Source of the DNA: Micromonospora sp. WMMD980
GTDB lineage: Bacteria > Actinomycetota > Actinomycetes > Mycobacteriales > Micromonosporaceae
Assembly (NCBI RefSeq): GCF_029626035.1
Contig: NZ_JARUBE010000003.1
Location: 1,798,001 to 1,862,000 of the forward strand
Length of the DNA: 64,000 nucleotides
Direction: 5' to 3'
The translations under genes were made by a program, and so were the position numbers. Positions 16,454 to 24,663 of the stretch are shown in pieces (the stretch's first letter is position 1; each line of letters begins with the position of its first letter). Under the pieces are notes generated by a model, which was not told where the DNA came from, did no database searches, and saw only the letters and a program-made list of their open reading frames with translations.

Positions 16454-17902
16454 TACGGCAGCCGCCATTCGTGATCATGGTGGGAATTCGAGGTTGAGGC
16501 GGCGGGCGTAGTGGGCTCGTTTGGCTCGTGCTTGGTGTCGGCGTCGCCATGTTGACCAGCGCAAACGGTAGGCGATGCTGCGGGTCGGCCGGATGAGCAG
16601 GATGTTGATCAGGCGGCGGATCTCGTTGACGGTCAGCTCGATCATGTCGGGTTGACCGTGACGGTCTGCTGTTCGGGCGTCGGCGGCGCAGATCGCGAGG
16701 ACCGCGAGGGCTGCCAGGGCCAGGGTGGTGAACCGGTGCCAGGACGTCCAGCGGCGGACTTGGTGCTGGTCAAGACCGACCTGACCCTTTCCGGCCTGGA
16801 ACGATTCCTCCACGACCCAACGAACTCCCGCTACCCGCACGAGCTGGGCGAGGGTGGCCGGGCCGGGTGTCCAGCAACGGTAGAAGGCCAGCTCACCGGT
16901 GGTGTTGTTGCGGCGGATCAGCAGACTGTGCCGGCCGTCGTCGTCCGAGTCGCCGTCGGCGCCGACGTCGGTCAGCCATGCCCAGTCGTAGAACCGTGGC
17001 CCTTTCGACCCGTCGCCGGCACTGCGCCGGGTCCACGCGGTGGCAGGCAGGTCGGCGGCCAGCCGGTCGGCGCGACAACGGGTCTTCCCGCCGTCGATCG
17101 GCACGAGATGATCGCAGGAGACCGCCAAGACGTAGCCGAGGCGCAGTTTGCGCAGTTCACCCCGCAGCCGAGTGTTGTTGCCGTAGGCCTCGTCCGCGGC
17201 GACCCATCGGGCCGGGACCAGGGCTTGAACAGCGGCGGTGATCATGTCGTCGGCCAGCTCGGATCGGGTGGCGAACGCGACGTCGTCCGGGACGCCGGCC
17301 TGCTCACACCGCTGTCGATCGTCGGTCCAGGACTTCGGTAGGTAGACCCGGCGGTCGATCAGGGTGTGGCCGTGTCTGCTCGCGTAGGCCAGGAACACGC
17401 CAACCTGCGCGTTCTCGATCCGCCCGGCGGTGCCGGTGTATTGGCGCTGGACACCGACGGTGTGCACACCTTTTTTCAGATCGCCGGTCTCGTCAACGAC
17501 GAGGACCCCGTCGGGGTCGCCAAGCCGGTCGACGACGACCTGTCGCACGTCGTCACGCACCGCGTCGGCGTCCCACTTCGCCCGATACAGCAACCTCTGC
17601 ATCGCGTCCGGCCGGCCATGCCCGGCCTGCTCCGCCAACTGCCAACACGTCTTGATTTCGATATTCGTGAGCAGCCCTGTCACGAACGCCGCCGCCGCCC
17701 GCCGCGGCTCCACCCGCCCGAACCGTCCCGCGAACGCATCGCACACCCCGGCCAGGACCTGCCGCCACCGGGCAGGGTCTACGCTGTGGCACGCGGCCAC
17801 CGCCAGATCTGAAGTTATGTCCACAGCAGACAGACGATCACGCGGTGGCCGCACCTCGTCTACCGACCCCCACCAGCAACATCTCAAACGGCGGCTGCCG
17901 TA
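16454..17902. mobile_element. Complete IS701-family-like insertion sequence
   Basis: The element runs between two copies of the inverted repeat TACGGCAGCCGCC (16454-16466, and its complement at 17890-17902), with weaker similarity continuing inward. Both sides are flanked by TTAG (16450-16453 and 17903-17906), a four-base target duplication that fits the YTAR-type targets known for IS701. The whole is 1449 bases with a single intact transposase. Perfect duplications and ends suggest a recent insertion, into the gap between the ArsR-type gene and palindrome D. Confidence 0.92.
16475..17887 (-). CDS. IS701-like DDE transposase
   Basis: This 470-residue transposase fills the insertion sequence. 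The DDE catalytic set is visible: Asp in VLVVDETGDLKKG, Asp in RWVAADEAYGNN, and Glu in RWVVEESFQAGKG. The N-terminal region (VEPRRAAAAFVTGLL, then NCWQLAEQAGH-like text) is typical of the IS701/DDE_5 group. The start may be ATG 17887 or GTG 17863 (MDEVRPPRD). The reading frame is uninterrupted, so the element may be active. Confidence 0.92.
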   Translation of the reverse strand: MRCCWWGSVDEVRPPRDRLSAVDITSDLAVAACHSVDPARWRQVLAGVCDAFAGRFGRVEPRRAAAAFVTGLLTNIEIKTCWQLAEQAGHGRPDAMQRLLYRAKWDADAVRDDVRQVVVDRLGDPDGVLVVDETGDLKKGVHTVGVQRQYTGTAGRIENAQVGVFLAYASRHGHTLIDRRVYLPKSWTDDRQRCEQAGVPDDVAFATRSELADDMITAAVQALVPARWVAADEAYGNNTRLRGELRKLRLGYVLAVSCDHLVPIDGGKTRCRADRLAADLPATAWTRRSAGDGSKGPRFYDWAWLTDVGADGDSDDDGRHSLLIRRNNTTGELAFYRCWTPGPATLAQLVRVAGVRWVVEESFQAGKGQVGLDQHQVRRWTSWHRFTTLALAALAVLAICAADARTADRHGQPDMIELTVNEIRRLINILLIRPTRSIAYRLRWSTWRRRHQARAKRAHYARRLNLEFPP

Positions 17903-17906
17903 TTAG

Positions 17907-17955
17907 AAAGGGGCCCCTCCTCTACCGAATCCGTTAAAAGGGGGCCCCTCCTTAC
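17907..17955. repeat. GGGGCCCC palindrome, copy D
   Basis: AAAGGGGCCCC and GGGGGCCCC arms enclose CCTCTACCGAATCCGTTAA, a diverged form of the inverse core of copy C. It begins right next to the insertion sequence's TTAG duplication, so before insertion it lay between the convergent ArsR-type and HD genes. Confidence 0.7.
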
Positions 17956-17960
17956 TCGGC

Positions 17961-18554
17961 TCAGCCGTACACCGGATGCTCGGCCTGGAAGGCCAGCCGG
18001 TGGTCCGCGCCGGCGGCCAGCTCGGCGAGCACGTCGTCGAGGTCCAGGAACGTCTGCCACGCCTCCTGCCCGGTGATGCCGGCGAGCCGGTCCACCACGA
18101 GCTGCTCCAGGTCGGTGACCCGGCGGCCCTTCCAGACCTTGTCGGCGAGGCTGACCAGCAGGTCCTCCAGTTGCACGCCGGGGGAGCGCCAGTCGGCGTG
18201 GGTGGCGGCGAAGCGGGCCCGCTCCTCGGGCACGCCGAAGCGCAGCAGCAGCTGGAAGCCGGCCTCCTCGTGCGCCGAACCGGGGCCGGTCAGCTCGCCC
18301 GGGTGCTCGACCTTGCCGATGTCGTGCACGGCCGCACCGAACAGCACCGCCTGCCGGTCGAACGGCACCGCGGCGAAGCGGTCGGTGAACGCGGCGGTGA
18401 GGTGCCAGGCCACGTCGTGCACCAGCCGCAGGTGCGCGCCGAGCCGGGGTGGCGCGGCGAGGGCGTCCAGCAACTCGACCGCCACGCCCGGCAGCGGGAG
18501 AAGCGGCGGGTCGCCCGGGTCGGTCAGGGCACGGCGCAGCGCGTCGGAGGTCAC
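17961..18554 (-). CDS. HD-domain metal-dependent phosphohydrolase
   Basis: This is a 197-residue HD-superfamily protein. Metal ligands are apparent in RLVHDVAWHL, the HD pair in GAAVHDIGKV, the His in ATHADW and the Asp in SLADKVWKG. HD proteins hydrolyse nucleotide or phosphodiester substrates; none can be named here. The start is GTG 18554. It is monocistronic, with palindrome D after the stop. Confidence 0.85.
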   Translation of the reverse strand: MTSDALRRALTDPGDPPLLPLPGVAVELLDALAAPPRLGAHLRLVHDVAWHLTAAFTDRFAAVPFDRQAVLFGAAVHDIGKVEHPGELTGPGSAHEEAGFQLLLRFGVPEERARFAATHADWRSPGVQLEDLLVSLADKVWKGRRVTDLEQLVVDRLAGITGQEAWQTFLDLDDVLAELAAGADHRLAFQAEHPVYG

Positions 18555-18693
18555 CGGGGCGAGGGTACCGGCTGTCCCGGCCGGTCACCCCGCGTCCTGG
18601 CCGAGTGGCTGACGGTGAACGGTCCGCTCACCCGATCCCCCGGCGAGCGTCCGATCAGGAGGGTGGGGCGGACGTCCATCACGGGGAGACCAG

Positions 18694-19650
18694 ATGACCG
18701 CATTGAACCGCCGTACCCTGCTGCGCGCCGCCGCGCTCACCGGCGCCGCCGCCGCGACCGGCCTGTCCGGTGGCCTCGTCGCCGCCGCGCCGGCCTCGGC
18801 CGACCAGGTCGTCAACGGGCCGTGGCTGGTGAGCGTGGGCTGGGGTGTGCTCCAGATCGACCCGGGCCACACCACGCCACGGTCGCTGCTGCCGGACGGG
18901 GACCACGCCAAGACCTCGCCGGACGGCCGGTACGTGGCCTGGGTGAACAACGCGTGGTCGGGTGACGGCACGCTGCTGCCCTACGTGGCGGTGCACGACC
19001 GCGTCACCGGCACGAAGCGCACGCTGCTCGCCGACCCGCCCGGCGTGCTGTACGGCGCGCCGACCTGGTCGCCGGACGGCCGCGAGATCGCCCTGGTGAC
19101 GGGGAGGGACAGCGACACGCTGATCGCGGTCGACGTGGCGACCGGCGGGACCCGGGTGCTGGCCCAGGGCCACGCCATGGGTTCGCCGGACTGGTCCCGG
19201 GACGGCTCGATGATCGTCATGCACTGGCGCAGCCGCTCGGAGGGGCCGCAGCTGCGCGTGCTGGAACTGGCGACCGGCACGGTGCGGCGGCTCTACGCCC
19301 CGCTGGCGGGGGAGCGCTTCAGCGGGCCGGTGTTCACGCCCGACTCCGAGCGGGTGGTGTTCTGCACCACCCGCTGGTATCCCGACCTGCAGAGCCGGAA
19401 CCAGTCTCTGGCGTCGGTGCGGATCGGCGGCGCCGGGCTGAAGAAGCTCACCGCCGAGCCTCGGTTCTATCTGTCGCCGGTGTTCTCCCCGGACGGGCGC
19501 TACTGCGCCGCGCTGTCCGTGCCGCCCACCAACCCGGAGCCGGACGGCGGCAACATCATCGTCGCCACCAGGGGTCTCGACGCCGAGTGGTGGATCGCCG
19601 GTGACGAGTACGACGACTCCTCCCGACTGGACTGGGCGCGGGCGATCTGA
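18694..19650 (+). CDS. Tat-exported TolB-like beta-propeller protein
   Basis: This 318-residue protein starts with a twin-arginine signal (NRRTLLRAAALTGAAAA, cleavage near ASA) and continues as WD40-like PD40/TolB repeats, for example SPDGRYVAWV, WSPDGREIALV, WSRDGSMIVM, FTPDSERVVF and FSPDGRYCAAL. It is therefore a folded beta-propeller exported by Tat, probably a binding or scaffolding protein of the cell surface. GGAGACCAG precedes the ATG. It stands alone between the HD gene and a methyltransferase. Confidence 0.85.
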   Translation: MTALNRRTLLRAAALTGAAAATGLSGGLVAAAPASADQVVNGPWLVSVGWGVLQIDPGHTTPRSLLPDGDHAKTSPDGRYVAWVNNAWSGDGTLLPYVAVHDRVTGTKRTLLADPPGVLYGAPTWSPDGREIALVTGRDSDTLIAVDVATGGTRVLAQGHAMGSPDWSRDGSMIVMHWRSRSEGPQLRVLELATGTVRRLYAPLAGERFSGPVFTPDSERVVFCTTRWYPDLQSRNQSLASVRIGGAGLKKLTAEPRFYLSPVFSPDGRYCAALSVPPTNPEPDGGNIIVATRGLDAEWWIAGDEYDDSSRLDWARAI

Positions 19651-19790
19651 TCCGTCCGCACCGACGCGGCGGCCGGCCGGCGGCCGCCGCGTCGGCGTAT
19701 CCGGTGTGGATGTCCACGCGGTTGGGCGCGCGCGGTGCGAGGCTGGGGGAGGACGCCGCCGAGGGGGCCGGCGACCGCCGGGGAGGTGCG

Positions 19791-20567
19791 ATGGTCGAGC
19801 CGCCGACCGGGACCTCGGCCCACCGCGCGCAGGCGCACGGCCGGCACGCCAACCATCACCGCTACCACGACGGCGCGCAGGTCGACGGGTACGTCGACGA
19901 CCCGTACCATCGGGTGCGCCGTGCCGTCGCGGCCCGGCTGGTGGCCGAGGGGGTGACCGGCGGCGGCCCGGTTCTCGAACTGGGGTGTGGGTCACGCGGC
20001 ATGCTCGACCCGGTCGCGTTGCCCGGGCCGCTGGTGCTGGCCGACATGGCCGAGGCCGCGCTGGGCACCGCTCGGCGGGCCGCCGGCGGTCGGGCGACGC
20101 CGGTCTGCCTGGACGCCACCCGGGGGCTGCCGTTCCGGGCGGGCAGCTTCGCCGGCCTGCTCGCCGGTGAGCTGATCGAGCACGTCTACGACCCGCTGGC
20201 GCTGCTGCGGGAGTGCCACCGGGTGCTGGCCCCGGACGGCCTGCTGGTGCTCACCACGCCCAACCTCGCGCCGGTGCAGGACCGCCTGGCGTTCCTCGCC
20301 GGGCGGGCGCCGCGCCAGGTCGACCCGCTGCACCCCTACCTGTGGCTGCACATCCGTCCGTTCACCGCGTCACTGCTGCGGCGCACCCTGCGCCGGGCGG
20401 GGTTCACCCCGCTGGCGATCCGCTCGAACGAGGTCGTCTGGCGACTGCCCGGTGGCCGGTGGGTCACCTCGCGGTGGCTGGCCCGGGCGGCGCCGGGGCT
20501 GGGCGGCTCGCTGATCTGCGCCGCCCGGCGGCGCGCCGCGCCGCCACCGGCCCGGAACAGGGCGTGA
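19791..20567 (+). CDS. Class I SAM-dependent methyltransferase
   Basis: This is a 258-residue methyltransferase of the type-11 group. The ATG at 19791 follows GGGAGGTGCG. The SAM-binding glycine motif appears as LELGCGSRGML, followed by LVLADMAEAALG, the acidic motif region and a GELIEHVYDPLALLRECHRVL stretch typical of UbiE/Coq5-type enzymes. The C-terminal half (RPFTASLLRRTLRRAGF) is the usual cap. Substrate unknown. The next operon starts 57 bases downstream. Confidence 0.88.
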   Translation: MVEPPTGTSAHRAQAHGRHANHHRYHDGAQVDGYVDDPYHRVRRAVAARLVAEGVTGGGPVLELGCGSRGMLDPVALPGPLVLADMAEAALGTARRAAGGRATPVCLDATRGLPFRAGSFAGLLAGELIEHVYDPLALLRECHRVLAPDGLLVLTTPNLAPVQDRLAFLAGRAPRQVDPLHPYLWLHIRPFTASLLRRTLRRAGFTPLAIRSNEVVWRLPGGRWVTSRWLARAAPGLGGSLICAARRRAAPPPARNRA

Positions 20568-20623
20568 TCGCGACATTGACAAAGGGCTATCATGGAGGCT
20601 CCGTCGTTCGACCGGGGGATGTC

Positions 20624-21634
20624 ATGGCGCGCCTGCTCGGTTGGGTCGTCACCAATCTCGACGCGTTCATCGGTCTCGTGCTGGCCGTCACGGTCGCCGT
20701 CCTGGGCCTGACCAACGCGGTCAGCCAGGACGTGGTCAACAGCGCCATCCTGCTGGTCCTCGGCCTGCTCGCGCAGGCGGTGCTGCGCGACCGGCTGCGC
20801 CGCCGCACCGCCGAGCAGGAGGTCCGCCAGGTCATCGTGGACACCCGGGAGCGGCTCACCGACCTGGTGCCGCCGATGCGCGAGCTGACCGGCCCGGAGG
20901 GCGCGCTGAGCCGGGCCCGGGAGGCGATCCACAGCTCCTCCATGGTGCGGGTGCTGCACGGCAGCGAGGTCGGTCAGGCGCTGGCCGAGGCGCGTCAGCA
21001 CACCGACAGGTGGGACTTCAAGGGCGGCACCGGCACCTACCTGCGCGCGGTGACCCTGCCCGAGTGCCTGCGACTGGCCCGCCGCCGCAACGCCACCCTC
21101 ACCGTCGCCGTCGAGATCATCGACCCGACCGACGAGGAGGTCTGCGAGCGGTACGCGCGTTTCCGGCGCAGCCTGGAGTCGGACGAGCCGACCGGGCGGA
21201 CCGAGCCGTGGACGGTCGACCGCACCCGCAAGGAGTCCTACGCGACGGTGCTCGCCGCCTGCTGGCACCTCCAGCGGTCCGGACTGCTCACGGTCGACCT
21301 GCGGCTCACCGCGCAGATGACCACCTTCCGCTACGACCTCTCCTCGTCCTGCGTGGTCGTCACCCAGGAGAACCCGCAGACTCCGGCGCTGCGCATCGAC
21401 CGCGGCGAGGTCTACTACAACCGGTTCAACATCGAGCTGGACTACAGCCGCCGGCAGAGCCGGCGGGTGCCGATCGAGTCGGCCGGTCAGGTCCGGCTCG
21501 ACGACGAGCCGTCGGTCGAGCAGGTACGCCGGCTGTTCGGCGCGCTCGGGCTGGCGCTGCCCCGCTCCTTCGGCGACCGGGAGGTCGCCGACATCGTGCG
21601 CAAGGCCCTCCAGGCGAGGAACCCCTACACATGA
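20624..21634 (+). CDS. Two-TM membrane protein with a large unknown soluble domain
   Basis: I do not recognise this 336-residue family. ATG 20624 follows GGGGGATGTC. Two membrane segments occupy residues ~10-32 and ~38-55 (FIGLVLAVTVAVLGL, then AILLVLGLLAQAVL), followed by an Arg-rich helix and a cytosolic domain of about 270 residues. That domain contains WDFKGGTGTYLRAVTLPE, AVEIIDPTDEEVCERYARFR and a beta-rich C-terminal part. Its stop overlaps the next start (ATGA), so it is coupled to the cupin-like and IMPase-like genes. The arrangement, a membrane helix pair plus a soluble domain, resembles effector or sensor layouts of SLATT/2TM type, but no homology is claimed. TTGACA (20576) and TATCAT (20588) occur upstream but are too close to form one promoter. 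Confidence 0.8.
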   Translation: MARLLGWVVTNLDAFIGLVLAVTVAVLGLTNAVSQDVVNSAILLVLGLLAQAVLRDRLRRRTAEQEVRQVIVDTRERLTDLVPPMRELTGPEGALSRAREAIHSSSMVRVLHGSEVGQALAEARQHTDRWDFKGGTGTYLRAVTLPECLRLARRRNATLTVAVEIIDPTDEEVCERYARFRRSLESDEPTGRTEPWTVDRTRKESYATVLAACWHLQRSGLLTVDLRLTAQMTTFRYDLSSSCVVVTQENPQTPALRIDRGEVYYNRFNIELDYSRRQSRRVPIESAGQVRLDDEPSVEQVRRLFGALGLALPRSFGDREVADIVRKALQARNPYT

Positions 21635-22284
21635 CGAGCTACGCCGACCTGGCACGGGAGATCGACCGGGGCGCCCGGCCGGAGCTGCTGCGCGACTGGG
21701 TCCTCGACGTGCTCGGCGACATCGCCGACGGCCGGCGGCCACTGCGGGCGGTCCGGCATCCGCTCGGCTTCACCTGCCTGCCGGTGGAGCGCGACGGCGC
21801 GGACGGCATCTGCGTGCACGCCTGGCCGGGTGAGCCGCCGCCGGTGCGCCCGAGCACCTCGGCCATGCACTCGCACAGCTGGGACCTGCTCAGCCACGTG
21901 CTGCACGGCACGGTCCGCAACGAGCTGATCGACGTCACCGACACGTCCGACGACCCGTCCTGGCGGGTCTACCAGGTGCACAGCCTCGGCGAGGTCGACG
22001 AGGTGGCCGCCACCGACCGGCTGGTGACCGCGGTGACGGCGACCGTGGAGACGCACTCCGCCGGCGACTCGTACGCGCTGCGTGCCGGCGGTTTCCACAC
22101 CTCGGAGGTGACCACCGGTGGGCCGGCCGTCACCGTGGCGCTCGGCCGGACCACTCCCGGCGCGTGCGACCTGAGCCTCGGCGCGGTGGACGGGCGCAGC
22201 CACCGCGTACGCCGGGACCGCTGCGACGCGGCGGAGACGGCGCGGATGGCGCGGCAGATCGCGCGACTGGTGGCACGGGGCTGA
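21631..22284 (+). CDS. Cupin-like metal-binding protein
   Basis: This is a 217-residue soluble protein overlapping the preceding stop by four bases. The centre looks like a cupin-type metal site: MHSHSWDLLSHVLHG with clustered His (~21865-21909) and a later GGFHTSEV. These could bind Fe or Zn as in cysteine-dioxygenase-like folds. The N-terminal helix bundle (YADLAREIDRGA, then LLRDWVLDVLGDI) is unrelated to enzymes I know. No specific reaction can be given. It is the middle gene of the operon, 15 bases before the phosphatase. Confidence 0.75.
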   Translation: MTSYADLAREIDRGARPELLRDWVLDVLGDIADGRRPLRAVRHPLGFTCLPVERDGADGICVHAWPGEPPPVRPSTSAMHSHSWDLLSHVLHGTVRNELIDVTDTSDDPSWRVYQVHSLGEVDEVAATDRLVTAVTATVETHSAGDSYALRAGGFHTSEVTTGGPAVTVALGRTTPGACDLSLGAVDGRSHRVRRDRCDAAETARMARQIARLVARG

Positions 22285-22299
22285 CTGGCTGGAGGAGCC

Positions 22300-23202
22300 A
22301 TGGACGTGGAGCCGAACAGAGGCGGGCCCGACCTGCGCGACGCGCACCGGTTCGCGGTGCAGGCGGCCCGGGCGGCCGGCCGGCTGCTACGCCGGGGCCT
22401 CCGGGAGGAGGTGCACGCCCGGGCCAAGGACGACTCCGGCGACGTGGTCACCGACCTCGACCTGGCCGCCGAGCGCCTGATCGTCGACCGGATCCGGGCC
22501 CGCTGGCCGGAGCACGGCGTGATCGCCGAGGAGGGCGGCGAATACGCCCCGGACACCACCTGGGCGTGGCTCGTGGACCCGCTCGACGGCACCAACAACG
22601 TGGCGATCGGCCTGCCCGCTTACGTGGTCGGCATCGCGCTGTGCGAGCGCGGCTCTCCGGTGCTCGGCGTGGTGCACGATCCGATCGCCGGCCGGACCTG
22701 GTCCGCGGTGCGCGGCCAGGGGGCCTTCGTGCACGGTTCCGACCCGGTGGGCTGCCGGCTGCGCGCCGCGCACCGGCCGGTGCCGGCCGCGCCGGTGTTG
22801 GCCTGGACCCAGGGGCACGGGGTACGCCGCGACGACAGCACCGCCCGGGCGTTGAAGGTCGTCCTCGACTCCACCGCCCGCCGGGTGCTGCAACTGTGGG
22901 CGCCGCTGCTGGCCTGGGTGATGTTGGCCCGCGGCGACATCGACGGAATCGTCGGCTACCGCCCCGAGTCGGTCGACCTGCCGGCCGGGATGCTGCTGGC
23001 GGCCGAGGCGGGGATGGCCGTGCGCGCGTTGGACGGCGGCACGTTCGACGACCGTTACGGCGTGCCGGCGGACCGGCGCAGCTTCGTTGCCGGCCCGCCG
23101 GAGACGATCGACCGGCTGGTCAAGCTGGTCACCGCGGCCCAGTGGATCGAACCGCAGGTGCGCCGACTCACCCCGGTCAGCCTCGGCTCGGTCGGGTGGT
23201 GA
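22300..23202 (+). CDS. Inositol-monophosphatase-family phosphatase, divergent
   Basis: This is a 300-residue member of the IMPase/FBPase/CysQ superfamily, Mg-dependent phosphatases of inositol phosphates, PAP or related small phosphates. GGAGGAGCC precedes the ATG. Visible motifs are DVVTDLDLAAE, IAEEGGEY and WLVDPLDGTNN. The canonical Phe after the DGT motif is missing, and the usual WD-x-A box reads VDLPAG, so specificity has probably drifted. It is the last gene of the 2TM/cupin/IMPase operon and overlaps a reductase remnant on the other strand by 26 bases. Confidence 0.88.
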   Translation: MDVEPNRGGPDLRDAHRFAVQAARAAGRLLRRGLREEVHARAKDDSGDVVTDLDLAAERLIVDRIRARWPEHGVIAEEGGEYAPDTTWAWLVDPLDGTNNVAIGLPAYVVGIALCERGSPVLGVVHDPIAGRTWSAVRGQGAFVHGSDPVGCRLRAAHRPVPAAPVLAWTQGHGVRRDDSTARALKVVLDSTARRVLQLWAPLLAWVMLARGDIDGIVGYRPESVDLPAGMLLAAEAGMAVRALDGGTFDDRYGVPADRRSFVAGPPETIDRLVKLVTAAQWIEPQVRRLTPVSLGSVGW

Positions 23203-23494
23203 GACGACCGGCGGCGTGGCCCTGCAGCCGGTCGGCCAGGAAGTCGTCCCAGGTCCGCACACCCCGCGTCGCGTCCGGCCGAGCCAGGTTCGCCCCGTCG
23301 CGGTAGGCGCGCCCGACCCGGCCCGGAATTCGTAGCGGCGGTCGCAGCCGTCGCCGGCCGGTGGCCGTCAGGTAGCCGGCCAGCAGCTCGTCGAGGCCGA
23401 GTGTGGCCGGGCCGGCCAGGTCGGGCGCCAGCCCGGCCGGCGCGCCGAGCGTCAGCGCCCGGCACAGCACCGTGCTCACCGGCGCGACGGAGGT
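23177..23494 (-). pseudogene. NmrA-type NAD(P)-binding reductase, C-terminal fragment
   Basis: Only the last ~105 residues of an NAD(P)H-binding/NmrA-type reductase are recognisable (LAPDLAGPATLGLDELLAGY, LRIPGRVGRAYRDGANL, GVRTWDDFLADRL). The Rossmann part with the cofactor-binding glycine loop is missing. Beyond ~23494 the frame is antisense to a sigma-factor fragment. The gene ran leftward, so its lost 5' half lay toward the sigma stump. The two form a decapitated divergent pair joined at one point. Confidence 0.7.
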
Positions 23495-23495
23495 C

Positions 23496-23700
23496 GCCGG
23501 GCAGGCCACCACGTTCGGTCGGCTCTTCCCGTACGCCCGGCCGGTGCTCGTCAACGGCGCCGCCGGGGTGCTGGTGAGCGCCGGCGGCCGGCCGCTGTCG
23601 GTGATGGCGTTCACGGTCACCGGCGGGCGGATCGCCGCCGTGGACGTGATCGCCGACCCGCACCGGCTGGCCGCGCTCGGCCTCGACTGCGCCTCCGCCC
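23496..23700 (+). pseudogene. ECF41-type (SigJ-like) sigma factor, C-terminal fragment
   Basis: About 65 residues match the SnoaL-like C-terminal extension of ECF41/SigJ sigma factors (RLFPYARPVLVNGAAGVLV, SVMAFTVTGGRIAAVDVIAD, HRLAALGLD). Both sigma regions (sigma-2 and sigma-4) are absent, and no normal stop follows before the GNAT gene on the other strand. ECF41 genes are known to neighbour carboxymuconolactone decarboxylase, oxidoreductase or epimerase genes, which fits the adjoining reductase stump. Confidence 0.7.
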
Positions 23701-23705
23701 CGCCG

Positions 23706-24599
23706 TCAGGGCACGACGACCAGGTTGGCCATGTCCACCACCGGCCGGAAGCCGAGGCGGGCGTAGAGCCGGTTCGACGTCGGGTTCGCCTGGTTGGTGA
23801 AGAGACACACCCGCGCGCCCTCGGCCCGCAGCAGCCTGCTCACCTCGGCCACCGCGTTGCCGGCCCACCCCCGGCCGCGCTGCTGCGGCGGCGTGTAGAC
23901 CGGTCCCACCCGGGCGACGCCGAACGCCGTCGGGTTGGCGGCGGTGAGGTGCACCGGCCGGCCCGCCGTGTCGGTCCAGAACCAGACCCGGCCGCTCCGG
24001 ATCCGTCGTAGCAGGTCGTCCCGGTCGGGTGTCTCGTGTGCGCTGGCGCCACGCGGGCGGCCCGCCTGCTCGTCGGCGTCGGCCATGAACGCGCCGAACC
24101 AGGTGCCGACCAGGTCGACCTCGTCCTCACCGGCGAGCCTCAGCGCGCCCGGCGCCGGCGCGGGCGGGACCAGCGTGTCGAGTTCGTGCAGCCGGGTGTG
24201 CTGGGCGACCTCGACACGCCCGCCGCGCAGGCGCGCCACCTCGTCGGCGCAGGCGCGGACCGCGGGCAGCGCGCCGTTGACCGCCGACACCCGCTCGCCG
24301 CGCCCGTGCCAGGTGCGGGCCAGCGCGACCGCCGCCTCCGTCGGCATCGGCAGCAGGAACGGCGGGCGCGGCGGGAACGGCGCGGCCCGCATTCCCGCGC
24401 CGACCACCGCGCCGGAGTCGTCCCGGACCACCAGCCACCAGTCGTCCGCCGGCAGCGCGATCCCATCGGCCCGGCGGGCGGCCATCCGGTACGCGACGGA
24501 GGCGACCACGGTGTTGACCACCGGGTCGGCGGCCAGGTGGTCGCCGGCGGCGCCGAGGAACTCCACGGGGTCGGCGTGGAAGTGCAGGGTGACGGTCAT
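23706..24599 (-). CDS. GNAT-family N-acetyltransferase
   Basis: This is a 297-residue GNAT acetyltransferase. The acetyl-CoA-binding motif A is in the C-terminal half (VGPVYTPPQQRGRGWAGNAV with the Q-x-x-G-x-G core), followed by LFTNQANPTSNRLYARLGF, the motif B region. The N-terminal half is a degenerate GNAT-like domain, as in the DUF4081-type double-domain proteins. Substrate unknown. It is monocistronic on the reverse strand, facing the sigma-factor fragment. Confidence 0.88.
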   Translation of the reverse strand: MTVTLHFHADPVEFLGAAGDHLAADPVVNTVVASVAYRMAARRADGIALPADDWWLVVRDDSGAVVGAGMRAAPFPPRPPFLLPMPTEAAVALARTWHGRGERVSAVNGALPAVRACADEVARLRGGRVEVAQHTRLHELDTLVPPAPAPGALRLAGEDEVDLVGTWFGAFMADADEQAGRPRGASAHETPDRDDLLRRIRSGRVWFWTDTAGRPVHLTAANPTAFGVARVGPVYTPPQQRGRGWAGNAVAEVSRLLRAEGARVCLFTNQANPTSNRLYARLGFRPVVDMANLVVVP

Positions 24600-24663
24600 G
24601 CCGGCACGCTAGTTGGTGGACGAAGCCCGCCCGTAGGGGTTTTCCGCCCGGCCCGCTCGCGGC

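Noticed and set aside
20576..20593. TTGACA and TATCAT as a promoter for the 2TM operon
   Set aside because: They are only six bases apart, far from the 16-19 needed.
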